Shown: one piece after another, positions 1-7,348 of the stretch | Layout of the letters: the number at the start of each line of letters is the position of its first letter | Numbering within the stretch: position 1 is the stretch's first letter | Assembly (NCBI GenBank): GCA_942492055.1 | Contig: CALODP010000019.1 | Coordinates: 248,001 to 312,000, forward strand | Length of the DNA: 64,000 nt | DNA from: CALODP01 sp942492055 | Lineage (GTDB): Bacteria > Bacteroidota > Ignavibacteria > Ignavibacteriales > Melioribacteraceae | Direction: 5' to 3' | Program-made: the position numbers and the translations under genes | The notes under the pieces: model-generated | What the model saw: only the letters and a program-made list of their open reading frames with translations | Told to the model about the DNA's origin: nothing | The model's database searches: none

Positions 1-593
1 CTGTCCAGGCGAAACTCTCTTATCTCTTTTCGTAACTCACAATAGGCAATAGTTGACCAAACCGCGCCACTGAAATAGACCGCGTAAGGCCGGATTATTC
101 GTTCTGTAATCTCCACTTCCTCTCTTGCCTGATAATTTATTTTCAGTTTTGCGCTTTCCGTAATCGCGTTCTGAATTGTGTCTAAGTACAGACTTGTAGG
201 GGCCCAGGGTTTCTGAAATCCGATTCTTGAACCTAAGAACTCCAATTTGTCTTTATCTTTAAGAGGCAAGACTGCTTTTATTTTCAGAAGGGCCGATTCG
301 TAATTTTCTTTAAGAGAATCTTCGGTGTGGTACTTCAAAATTTTGCTTGTTGTTACCAAAGCTCTAGCTTCTTCCATTGTGAACATTACAGGGGGGAGCC
401 GATAACCTTCAACTAAGAAATATCCTTTCCCTTCTTCCTCCCCGATTGGAACCCCCGCGAGTCTTAACGTTTGGATATCTCTGTAAATAGTCCTCTTAGT
501 AACCTCAAACCGTTTGGCTATTTCCCCGGCCGTTGTCAACCGCTTGGATTGAAGTTGTATCAGTATGCTCGTTAGTCTGTCAAGTCTGTTCAT
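1..593 (-). CDS. WYL-domain transcriptional regulator (YafY/DeoR type), C-terminus cut by window edge
   Basis: Reading the minus strand from the ATG at 593 gives about 197 codons without a stop up to the window edge, so the 3' end is missing. The N-terminus (MNRLDRLTSILIQLQSKR) is a winged helix-turn-helix, followed by 'GEIAKRFEVTKRTIYRDI', the usual recognition helix of this family. Further on, 'IIRPYAVYFSGAVWSTIAYC' and 'EIREFRLDR' are the core of a WYL domain, a ligand-binding module. Such regulators sense small molecules or nucleic-acid fragments and are common at defence loci as well as in metabolism. It lies downstream of the SIR2-HerA genes and is co-oriented with them, separated by the small lipoprotein gene. 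The family is secure; its target is unknown. Confidence 0.88.
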   Translation of the reverse strand, partial: MNRLDRLTSILIQLQSKRLTTAGEIAKRFEVTKRTIYRDIQTLRLAGVPIGEEEGKGYFLVEGYRLPPVMFTMEEARALVTTSKILKYHTEDSLKENYESALLKIKAVLPLKDKDKLEFLGSRIGFQKPWAPTSLYLDTIQNAITESAKLKINYQAREEVEITERIIRPYAVYFSGAVWSTIAYCELRKEIREFRLD

Positions 594-694
594 TCTTTGT
601 GTTGGGTTTTGCAAAATGCTGTGATCTAGTTTTGTTATTATGTAATTATATTCAAAGAAGTTGGTTTTGTTGTTGGTGATATGGAAACTATAAT

Positions 695-1225
695 TCAATA
701 GATATTCAAAAACATACCTTCTTTTTCTTTCGTTATGTAAATGGAAATATTTAGAGAATCTGAAGCAAATGATGTCTTGGATATATGTGAATTATTTTTT
801 CTATAATGCTCAAATATATTTTCAATATTGTTATTCTCGGCGGATATTATTTTCCCAAGCATATTTACACAACAATTGTTCGTTAAATTTACTCTTGCTG
901 ATTGCAATTGGAATTCAGATGAATCATTAGCATTAGTAAATAAAAACTCTAGGTCCCCTTGGTCTAAAGTTATTTTGTAATACACACCTCCAGTATCATT
1001 CCCAGTGGTTGTATACCCATCCCACGTTACAATCTGGCTCTCAGGCTTATCCATAACCAATTTGTTTTTCACAAAATACTCAAAATTAGTAGACTCTAGA
1101 AAAACCTCATGGTTATTGAATTGAATGCCTTTATTTGCAGTAAGGAGTATTACACTACCGCAATTATTTGAGCTACACCCAATACATATGAGTGTAACGA
1201 TAAAACTACAGATAATATTCTTCAT
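695..1225 (-). CDS. Small hypothetical lipoprotein
   Basis: This 176-residue protein begins with a short hydrophobic segment ending in Ile-Gly-Cys at about residue 17, followed by Ser-Ser-Asn, which fits a lipoprotein signal peptide with lipid attached to that Cys. The mature part is polar and contains two adjacent cysteines ('NNCCVN'). I recognise no family. There is about 100 bp to the WYL gene on one side and about 185 bp to the exonuclease gene on the other, so it may have its own promoter. No clear Shine-Dalgarno sequence precedes the ATG. Its base composition is AT-rich like the defence genes around it, so it may be part of the same acquired segment. Confidence 0.6.
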   Translation of the reverse strand: MKNIICSFIVTLICIGCSSNNCGSVILLTANKGIQFNNHEVFLESTNFEYFVKNKLVMDKPESQIVTWDGYTTTGNDTGGVYYKITLDQGDLEFLFTNANDSSEFQLQSARVNLTNNCCVNMLGKIISAENNNIENIFEHYRKNNSHISKTSFASDSLNISIYITKEKEGMFLNIY

Positions 1226-1410
1226 AATTAGTTTTGTTTTATAACAGATTTCTGTTTGAAGTAATAGTTATTAGCACCTACAAATATATTTACATTTATG
1301 GGAATATAAGAATAGTAACCGATTGTGTTGCACTTCTATGCCAAACTACAAAACTTGCAATTAACAACATCACCTGCCATCACTTATACAAAATGTTGTG
1401 GATATGTGAT

Positions 1411-1980
1411 TTATATTATTCCTATTTTTCTCATTTCCCAAAAACACTTCTCAGTCGCATCTATATCTGCAAAAGCATCATGTGCCCCCACAAAATCAAA
1501 TCCAAAAAGCTTAGTGTGTAATTCCGACAAGGTAGGCCATTTATATCCATATTTCCCCGTAATTCTACAAAAGCTCGTGGATTCTTGCATAGTGCAGAGT
1601 TTTCTTTTTCTAAAAAAATCAGAATTTACACTTTTTCTTAAAAACTCTGCTCCAACTATTTTTTCATCAAAACTAATATTATGAGCAATGATAAAACTGG
1701 ATTGGTTAACAAAATCATTAAATTCCAGAAGTACCGTTTTCAAATCTTTTCCTTCACTTATCGCCCTTTCTGTTGTAATACCATGAACTTTAGATGCATC
1801 GCGTGGAATAGTATAGTTTTCGGGTTTTATAATATACGTTTTTGTGTCAATACGCTTTCCGGTTTTATCACAAAAAATCCATGCAACTTGAACCATTCTT
1901 GGCCAATTATTCAAATCTGTTACAGGAGCTTTCCAGTTTCTTGGTAATCCCGTAGTTTCTGTGTCAAAAAATAGATACAT
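1411..1980 (-). CDS. DnaQ-like DEDDh 3'-5' exonuclease
   Basis: The 189-residue protein carries all three exonuclease motifs of the DEDDh family. Exo I is 'FFDTETTG' with Asp6 and Glu8. Exo II is 'IAHNISFDEKI' with Asp105. Exo III is 'HDAFADIDAT' with His167 and Asp172. Proteins of this type remove nucleotides from 3' ends of DNA or RNA using two metal ions, and include the DNA polymerase III epsilon proofreading subunit. No other domain is present. The gene starts 24 bp after the stop of the HerA-like gene, in the same direction, which suggests cotranscription with the SIR2-HerA pair. Whether it takes part in that defence or is only a neighbour cannot be told from sequence. Confidence 0.88.
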   Translation of the reverse strand: MYLFFDTETTGLPRNWKAPVTDLNNWPRMVQVAWIFCDKTGKRIDTKTYIIKPENYTIPRDASKVHGITTERAISEGKDLKTVLLEFNDFVNQSSFIIAHNISFDEKIVGAEFLRKSVNSDFFRKRKLCTMQESTSFCRITGKYGYKWPTLSELHTKLFGFDFVGAHDAFADIDATEKCFWEMRKIGII

Positions 1981-2004
1981 AGGCTTATTATTAGTTGATT
2001 AAAC

Positions 2005-3684
2005 TTATTTTTGTTGTTTTCTCAATGCTTCGACAGCGTTGTCAATACCTTTTTTAGCCTTGCTTTTACTCCATTCATCCCAAAAATCAATTGTTGCACT
2101 ACTTGGTTTTATCGTAGGTTTATCAATTACAACACGACTTGGTAATAGTGACGCATCACCAACAATGAGACCTTCTCCTATGTCAAGAATTGGCAACATT
2201 TCAGAAAAATCTCCTAAATTATCAGGGAAGAGTCGTTTAATAACATTCTGGTCATCAGGATTTGTTAATCTCATAGCAACAAAGTTGCCACACTGACTTA
2301 AAATTGTTTTATTAACATCTGAAGGTCTTTGACTTATAACAACCAAAGAAACTCCATACTTTCTTCCTTCCTTTGCAATTCTCTCAAAATTTTGCAATCC
2401 TTTTTCTTCCATACCTCCTTTTAAACTAGCTGGAATATATAAATGAGCTTCATCACAAAATAGTGCTATTGGGTGTCTTTTATCATCTTCCATCCATTGC
2501 TGTATTGAAAACACAAGTCTTCCTATCAAACCTGTAATTAGAGGAAGAATATCCGAAGGGACTTCTGAAAAATCAATTATTTTTAATCCTTTATTATTCC
2601 CAAAATCAAGAAGGTTATTTGCTAATGATAAAAACCAATCGTATTGAAGTAATGCTTCTTCGGAATTAAAAAGGAAGTTTAATCGTTTATCTGCTTGTTT
2701 ACTTTTAAGACGTTGGATGAATCTAGTTAATTTCCCATGCAATGGGCCTTGCTTTTCACTCCTTGCTCCTTGAACCATTTCGGTATCTAACTGTTCCAGA
2801 GCGGATAATACATTCTGAATTTTATATGGAATTGGACTTTCAACTGTAAAATTATCAATAACATCTTGTTGCCCTTCTTCTTCTAATCTTTCCCTTTTAT
2901 TTTGAATTATCAAATCAAATAGAGTTCTTGATTGGTTTGGAGCATTACTATCACTCCGGTCTAAAAGCAAGGATTCAATTTCCTCATAAGAAAGTAGCCA
3001 ATAAGGTAAAAATATTATATTGTCGTCACTAGGTTTATCAGAAGGCCCTGCAACTTTTAATAATACAGTATTTCCTAAATCTTTCAATGGTTTGTACTCA
3101 CCATGCAAATCAAAAACAAGGCAATTAATGGATTTTAATTTGGTTGCTTTTTCTAAAATATTAGCGACAGTCCATGATTTTCCAGAACCAGTTCCCCCAA
3201 CAATTACAGCATGTCTTTGGAAAAATTTATTGCCATCTAAATTTGCATTTGATTCTTCTGAAATTGTGTATTTCCCAATTGTGAGCGGATTCTCGCTATT
3301 GGATGAAATAATATTCATAAAGTTAGAAAGTTCAGTTCCTTGTAGTAGAAAGCAATCAGCATCAATACTTGGCACAGTATTCAAAGTTCTTTTAAAAACA
3401 TTGTCTTTTGTTCCACTCTTTTTTAATAGTGTTCCGACAAGATTTATCCTAACAAGATTCTCTACTAAAGACTCAGGTTCACTTGTATCGTCAGTTTTAT
3501 CTGCAATTGCTCTACGCACAATCTTTGAGATTAAACCTATTATCTTCTCACCTGTTTTTGTTGACCGGATTTGAACTATTTGATTAACTTGTACGCTGTT
3601 AAGTAATTCTTCTTTTTCAACCTTTACTGATATGTTTCCAGTGTCTACACTCTGAACTTTACCAATTAAAAATTCCGAACTCAT
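2005..3684 (-). CDS. herA: HerA-like ATPase of a SIR2-HerA defence system
   Basis: This 559-residue protein has an N-terminal beta-rich HAS-barrel-like segment (residues about 1-110) and a FtsK/HerA-type P-loop ATPase core (DUF87). The Walker A motif GGTGSGKS lies at 163-170 and the Walker B motif as Asp-Glu-Ala-His at 411-414. Relatives form hexameric rings that translocate along DNA. In SIR2-HerA defence (also called Nezha), the HerA ring assembles with the SIR2 NADase into a large complex that senses phage and depletes NAD+. The start codon lies one base after the stop of the SIR2 gene, so the two are translated together. The pairing and order match the known system, so the call rests on both motif and context. 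Confidence 0.9.
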   Translation of the reverse strand: MSSEFLIGKVQSVDTGNISVKVEKEELLNSVQVNQIVQIRSTKTGEKIIGLISKIVRRAIADKTDDTSEPESLVENLVRINLVGTLLKKSGTKDNVFKRTLNTVPSIDADCFLLQGTELSNFMNIISSNSENPLTIGKYTISEESNANLDGNKFFQRHAVIVGGTGSGKSWTVANILEKATKLKSINCLVFDLHGEYKPLKDLGNTVLLKVAGPSDKPSDDNIIFLPYWLLSYEEIESLLLDRSDSNAPNQSRTLFDLIIQNKRERLEEEGQQDVIDNFTVESPIPYKIQNVLSALEQLDTEMVQGARSEKQGPLHGKLTRFIQRLKSKQADKRLNFLFNSEEALLQYDWFLSLANNLLDFGNNKGLKIIDFSEVPSDILPLITGLIGRLVFSIQQWMEDDKRHPIALFCDEAHLYIPASLKGGMEEKGLQNFERIAKEGRKYGVSLVVISQRPSDVNKTILSQCGNFVAMRLTNPDDQNVIKRLFPDNLGDFSEMLPILDIGEGLIVGDASLLPSRVVIDKPTIKPSSATIDFWDEWSKSKAKKGIDNAVEALRKQQK

Positions 3685-3685
3685 T

Positions 3686-4654
3686 TTACAAAATCTCCAT
3701 GAATTTAGTTAATTGCCAGAAATAGCCTTCTAATTCAAACCTTTCCTCTTTTTCGTCTTTACTATTCTTAAATATGATATTTGTTATTCCTATTGATTTT
3801 TCTTCAAATAGAATATATTTTGCTGCACTTTTTAGTTCTTCTAATGTGCTGTCAGTTACTTTTTTTGTAATTAACACTATTGGCACACCTCTCTTAACTT
3901 GGGATTTAATCTTTGGAGTTAAATGCTCGTCATTAAATCCAAAGCCAACTACTAGGAAACTCGAAGCTTCTTTTATTACGTTATCTGCCTTTTGAATTAA
4001 TTCACGATATGGACTGTTGTATGCTTCCTGATATTTACTTTTCCCAGGCGCAATTATTTGAGGGCTATGTTTGTCATAGCATGAGTTAATGTATCTAATA
4101 TCCCCATCAATATTGAACCAATTCAGTGAACCGTGAACCTTTATGAGATTCACGATATTTTTTGACTTAAACAAATCTTCATTAAATGAGGACAAAATCT
4201 TTCCATTGAATCCGTCCGTGTATGCGATATTGTAATATGACAAAGTATATTCGAGAACTCTATCATAATTAGTTGTTACAATATTCAGTAATTGAGGATG
4301 CACCTCAATGAACTTTTCAACCAAAAATTTTATTCCATCAAAGATATTTGTATTATTTGTTGTTAGTTTAGCAAGTACTTCTTTGTCTGCACGGTTAATT
4401 TCTTCCCAGATAACTCTTTTTATCTCATGCATATTTTTTTGATACTTTTCTTTTCCTAATTCAATCTCCAAATTGTCATTACTAGTATCAAAATCTTCGA
4501 TTTTGACTTTTAATTTCTCATTTAAATCCCCCATGCTTGGCAATCCAAAAGATGAAGTTGCACCTGACCCCCAAACAACTAATGGTGGATTTTTTAGAAA
4601 ATCTTGAACTTTTTTAAAGATCATTTCTTTTATTTCGTCTAACTCTTTTGTCAT
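3686..4654 (-). CDS. SIR2-family NADase of a SIR2-HerA defence system
   Basis: The 322-residue protein has the hallmarks of the defence-type SIR2 domain. A glycine-rich NAD-binding loop 'GSGATSSFG' starts at residue 29, 'TTNYD' lies at 127-131, and 'KVHGSLNW' holds the catalytic-type His174. Near the C-terminus is 'GFGFNDEHL', seen in SIR2-like phage-defence proteins. In this class the domain hydrolyses NAD+ rather than removing acetyl groups, and infection-triggered NAD+ loss stops phage growth. No membrane segment or signal peptide is seen, so it acts in the cytoplasm. It is the first gene of the set and is followed immediately by the HerA gene. The upstream region is an intergenic stretch full of repeats, in keeping with an acquired island. 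Confidence 0.9.
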   Translation of the reverse strand: MTKELDEIKEMIFKKVQDFLKNPPLVVWGSGATSSFGLPSMGDLNEKLKVKIEDFDTSNDNLEIELGKEKYQKNMHEIKRVIWEEINRADKEVLAKLTTNNTNIFDGIKFLVEKFIEVHPQLLNIVTTNYDRVLEYTLSYYNIAYTDGFNGKILSSFNEDLFKSKNIVNLIKVHGSLNWFNIDGDIRYINSCYDKHSPQIIAPGKSKYQEAYNSPYRELIQKADNVIKEASSFLVVGFGFNDEHLTPKIKSQVKRGVPIVLITKKVTDSTLEELKSAAKYILFEEKSIGITNIIFKNSKDEKEERFELEGYFWQLTKFMEIL

Positions 4655-5039
4655 ATTAGTCCATTTTGTTTGGAGAATCTTTCATTCCCCACAAAGATTG
4701 CGGTTAAATAGTGCCATATAGTGTGAATTCCTAATTTCATAAATTACCTTTTTCGATACATGGGTATAATCTCAGTTGATACGGAGCTGTTATGGACCAT
4801 TAATTCATGGCCATCCCCTAAATCTATTCCATGACTCAACAGACGAGAAACAAAGAATACGTAATGCCTCAATATCATTCCACATAACTAAATCAGTAAT
4901 TTTAGCGTTAAATTAAGTCATAGTTTCATCTAATTCAACTATATAATTCCATTTTTCCCCCGCAACAAAACATATTATAAAATTTATTAAGGTTTACGCG
5001 CCTAATAAGGCACAAATGCCGTAAAGATCACACTTTCCT

Positions 5040-5420
5040 TTCGCAATCTCATTACTGAGGTATGTAAAGAGGCAAAAACGTCCGTTATGAAGCAAAAACG
5101 AAAATAATAGGAGGCATAACGTTTGAAAAACAATACATGTGGCAGAAAAAGTGACTTTTTGTCGAAGAAAATGACACAAAAGCAAAATAATATCACAAAA
5201 ATGAGAAAAATATGACTTTTGATCGGTTCATTGTCATTTTTTTTACGTTTTTGTCACATTTTGTTCATAATTCTCTTTTTCAGAGCATAATCGGTTCCAT
5301 TTTTATCGTAAGCGTTATCTTTTCTGCGTTTTTGTCATGTATTCTACGTTTTCGTCATCAGCCAAATCGTTTTGGTTTCATTCATACCACTTTGTCTCCT
5401 TATTTTACAAAAATGATGAG
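5040..5420. repeat. Degenerate repeat tract built from the word CGTTTTTGTCA and its complement
   Basis: The right half contains the exact 11-mer CGTTTTTGTCA twice (5246-5256 and 5327-5337) and once with a single change, CGTTTTCGTCA (5347-5357). The left half carries the inverse word GCAAAAACG at 5072-5080 and 5092-5100. The tract therefore reads as two arms of opposite orientation meeting near 5200. Open frames across it are hydrophobic and low in complexity and are unlikely to be genes. Confidence 0.5.
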
Positions 5421-5594
5421 GTCATTAGAGAATATGGCATTTTCAAAATAAAATGGTTGGGTTTATTGGCGGGGGTGCTTGATTTTAGGTGTGGGGAGCA
5501 GATTCCGTTGTTTTGGAAAATATGCAAATGTAATTATTCCAAACTCATCCCCCTTATAATAATTTGTGATACTACTGCATCAGAGCAACTTCCC

Positions 5595-5638
5595 CCCGCC
5601 GACTTTGTCGGGATCTGAGACCCGCCGATTTTGTCAGG
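5595..5638. repeat. Two tandem copies of an 18-bp near-palindromic box
   Basis: CCCGCCGACTTTGTCGGG at 5595-5612 is followed by a close copy at 5621-5638 (two differences). Each can fold into a short hairpin through CCGAC/GTCGG-type pairing. Related boxes occur at 6115-6129 (CCCGAC-AGA-GTCGGG, a perfect 6-bp stem) and near 6215-6230, so this is a dispersed short repeat. Confidence 0.55.
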
Positions 5639-5788
5639 GTTTTCAATAACTCCCTCTCTTGCAAGCAATGCTGTCAACTTAAGAACATTAGTATGGCAAA
5701 ATGGAAAATTCTATCAAAATATTATTCTTAATAGTTAACTGTAATATACCGCACCTACAGCGCGGAAATAATCTTGTAAACTCAATAA

Positions 5789-5922
5789 TCTACCGAGATA
5801 ATGCGCCTACAGCGCATTAACAAATATAACTAGATTGTTTCTTTCTAAAGCCCTAACGCAATTATAAATTACTTCCTTGAACAAATACCTATCCGGCGCC
5901 ATAGGTGCCGGTATCTCGGTAG
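5789..5922. repeat. Paired hairpins bounded by an 11-bp perfect inverted repeat
   Basis: CTACCGAGATA at 5789-5799 is exactly complementary to TATCTCGGTAG at 5912-5922. Each arm abuts a hairpin of its own on the inner side: ATGCGC-CTACA-GCGCAT just after the left arm, and CCGGCGCC-ATA-GGTGCCGG (one mismatch) just before the right arm. Similar 'gcgcc-tac/ata-ggcgc' boxes lie just outside (about 5749-5764 and 5950-5965). It looks like a small non-coding mobile or structured repeat element. Confidence 0.55.
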
Positions 5923-6072
5923 ATAACAGATTTAAAGAAAATATTTGAGCTCCATAGGAGCGACATATTATATTTTTTGTTTATCAATCCATTCACAAAA
6001 GAAATTAGCATTAAGTTGACAGTATTGCTTGGAAATAGAGGGACTTTTGATTGGAATTTTTCAATTGTAAAG

Positions 6073-6099
6073 CCCTCTTCTCTTCGCAAGAGAAGAGGG
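6073..6099. repeat. Perfect 12-bp-stem hairpin
   Basis: CCCTCTTCTCTT at 6073-6084 and AAGAGAAGAGGG at 6088-6099 are exact complements separated by the loop CGC. It lies downstream of the ABC ATPase gene, but no T-run follows on either strand, so it is better described as a repeat hairpin than as a standard terminator. It resembles interspersed purine/pyrimidine hairpins seen in many bacterial genomes. Confidence 0.6.
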
Positions 6100-6131
6100 T
6101 TTGGGTCCTTAGATCCCGACAGAGTCGGGGA

Positions 6132-6242
6132 GATGAGTTGGCTTTGATGCTGATTATATGAACCAAGGAGTGATGAGTTGGCTTTGATGAAATACTTTCC
6201 ACCAGGATCATGCTCCCCGAATTTGTCAGGGAGATGAGTTGG
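6132..6242. repeat. Short direct repeats, GATGAGTTGGCTTTGATG
   Basis: The 18-bp word occurs exactly at 6132-6149 and 6172-6189, and its first ten bases recur at 6233-6242. The first and third copies are each preceded by a CCCGA...CGGG-type box plus GA, which suggests partial duplication of one repeat unit. I see no coding function. Confidence 0.5.
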
Positions 6243-6293
6243 ATCTAATACTAATATTCTACACTGAAGATAAAAACTCTCCAACCCAAATTC

Positions 6294-7334
6294 TCACTTC
6301 GCAAAGAGATGTATCTTTTCTTCGGGGAAGGATAGTTTTACTTCTATATTTCTATCTATTTTTTCACTTCCCTGTATTCGGGCTATTAGTTTGTTCTTTC
6401 CTGCTTGGAGGTAGCAAAAGGATTCGTTTCCCAATGGTTCTATCAGCTCAAGCTCTGCCGGTATTCCCTCTTCGGTGAATGTAATCTCTTCCGGTCTTAC
6501 GCCAAGTGTGTAATTCCCCTCTTCTTTGGCCGGGAAAGGGATATTAAAATGTCCGTCCTCCGATATAAATCTACAGCCGTCCGGTTGATTCGATATTTTC
6601 CCATCTATGAAATTCATTGCGGGGCTCCCTATGAATCCGGCAACAAATTTATTCGCCGGATATTCGTATAGTTTCATAGGCTTATCCGCCTGCTGAATAA
6701 CCCCGTCCTTCATAAGAACAATTCTATCCCCCATCGTCATAGCTTCGGTCTGATCATGCGTAACATAGATCATCGTAACACCCAGCTTTTTGTGGAGTTT
6801 CGATATTTCGGTTCTCATCTGCACACGTAGCTTCGCGTCCAGATTGCTCAGGGGCTCGTCAAATAGAAAAACTTTCGGTTTCCTTACAATTGCTCTCCCT
6901 ACCGCAACTCTTTGCCTCTGCCCGCCGGAGAGAGCTTTCGGTCTTCTCTCCAAAAGCTCATCCAATTCCAATATTTCGGCCGCCTCTTTTACTCTGGCGT
7001 CAATCTCCTCTTTCGAGAATTTTCGCAATTTTAATCCGAAGGCGATATTCTCATAAACCGTCATGTGGGGATAGAGAGCGTAGTTCTGGAAAACCATCGC
7101 AATATCTCTTTCTTTCGGAGGGACGTTGTTAACTACTTTCCCATCTATTGCTATCTCTCCGGCGGAAATATCTTCCAACCCGGCGATCATACGGAGGGTT
7201 GTTGTTTTTCCGCATCCAGAAGGACCGACCAGAACGATAAACTCCTTATCTTCTATTTCCAATGAGATATTATCTACGGCTTTCTTTCCGTTCTCATAAA
7301 TTTTACTAATATTTTTTAATGTCACTTTTCCCAT
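6294..7334 (-). CDS. ABC sugar importer ATPase (MsmX/UgpC/MalK type)
   Basis: The 346-residue protein drives uptake by hydrolysing ATP on the cytoplasmic side of the importer. It shows Walker A 'GPSGCGKTTT' near residue 38, the ABC signature 'LSGGQRQRVAVGRAI', Walker B 'VFLFDEPLSNLDAKLR', the switch 'VTHDQTEAM', and a C-terminal TOBE-like region with 'LGVRPEEI'. Length and layout are those of the CUT1 carbohydrate class. It is the last gene of the long catabolic locus, 14 bp after GH3, and should partner the two permeases and the binding protein at 9643-12649. The substrate cannot be read from the ATPase, and such ATPases often serve several importers. Confidence 0.95.
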   Translation of the reverse strand: MGKVTLKNISKIYENGKKAVDNISLEIEDKEFIVLVGPSGCGKTTTLRMIAGLEDISAGEIAIDGKVVNNVPPKERDIAMVFQNYALYPHMTVYENIAFGLKLRKFSKEEIDARVKEAAEILELDELLERRPKALSGGQRQRVAVGRAIVRKPKVFLFDEPLSNLDAKLRVQMRTEISKLHKKLGVTMIYVTHDQTEAMTMGDRIVLMKDGVIQQADKPMKLYEYPANKFVAGFIGSPAMNFIDGKISNQPDGCRFISEDGHFNIPFPAKEEGNYTLGVRPEEITFTEEGIPAELELIEPLGNESFCYLQAGKNKLIARIQGSEKIDRNIEVKLSFPEEKIHLFAK

Positions 7335-7348
7335 TTTCGTCTTACCGT

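Larger units (their letters stand above)
4655..6293. other. Gene-free interval rich in remnants and repeats between the defence genes and the sugar locus
   Basis: I find no convincing gene here. Every open frame is short and lies across repeats or low-complexity DNA. The interval holds an A/T-word repeat tract (about 5040-5420), twin palindromic boxes (5595-5638), a pair of hairpins flanked by an 11-bp inverted repeat (5789-5922), a very stable hairpin (6073-6099) and short direct repeats (6132-6242). Such mixtures are typical at junctions of acquired islands and at the ends of long operons. Confidence 0.6.

Noticed and set aside
1364..1399. Inverted pair ACAACAT/ATGTTGT upstream of the lipoprotein gene, considered as an integron attC site
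   Set aside because: The core-site consensus RYYYAAC/GTTRRRY is not met, and no integrase or cassette array is visible.
4776..4916. A 47-codon plus-strand stretch ending 'ASISFHITKSVILALN'
   Set aside because: No start codon or ribosome site and no family recognised. It may be a remnant, but it is too weak to list as a gene or pseudogene.
5889..6284. A 131-codon frame on the minus strand ending in 'YRDTGTYGAG'
   Set aside because: It runs through several palindromic and direct repeats, has no ribosome site, and its peptide simply translates the repeat boxes.
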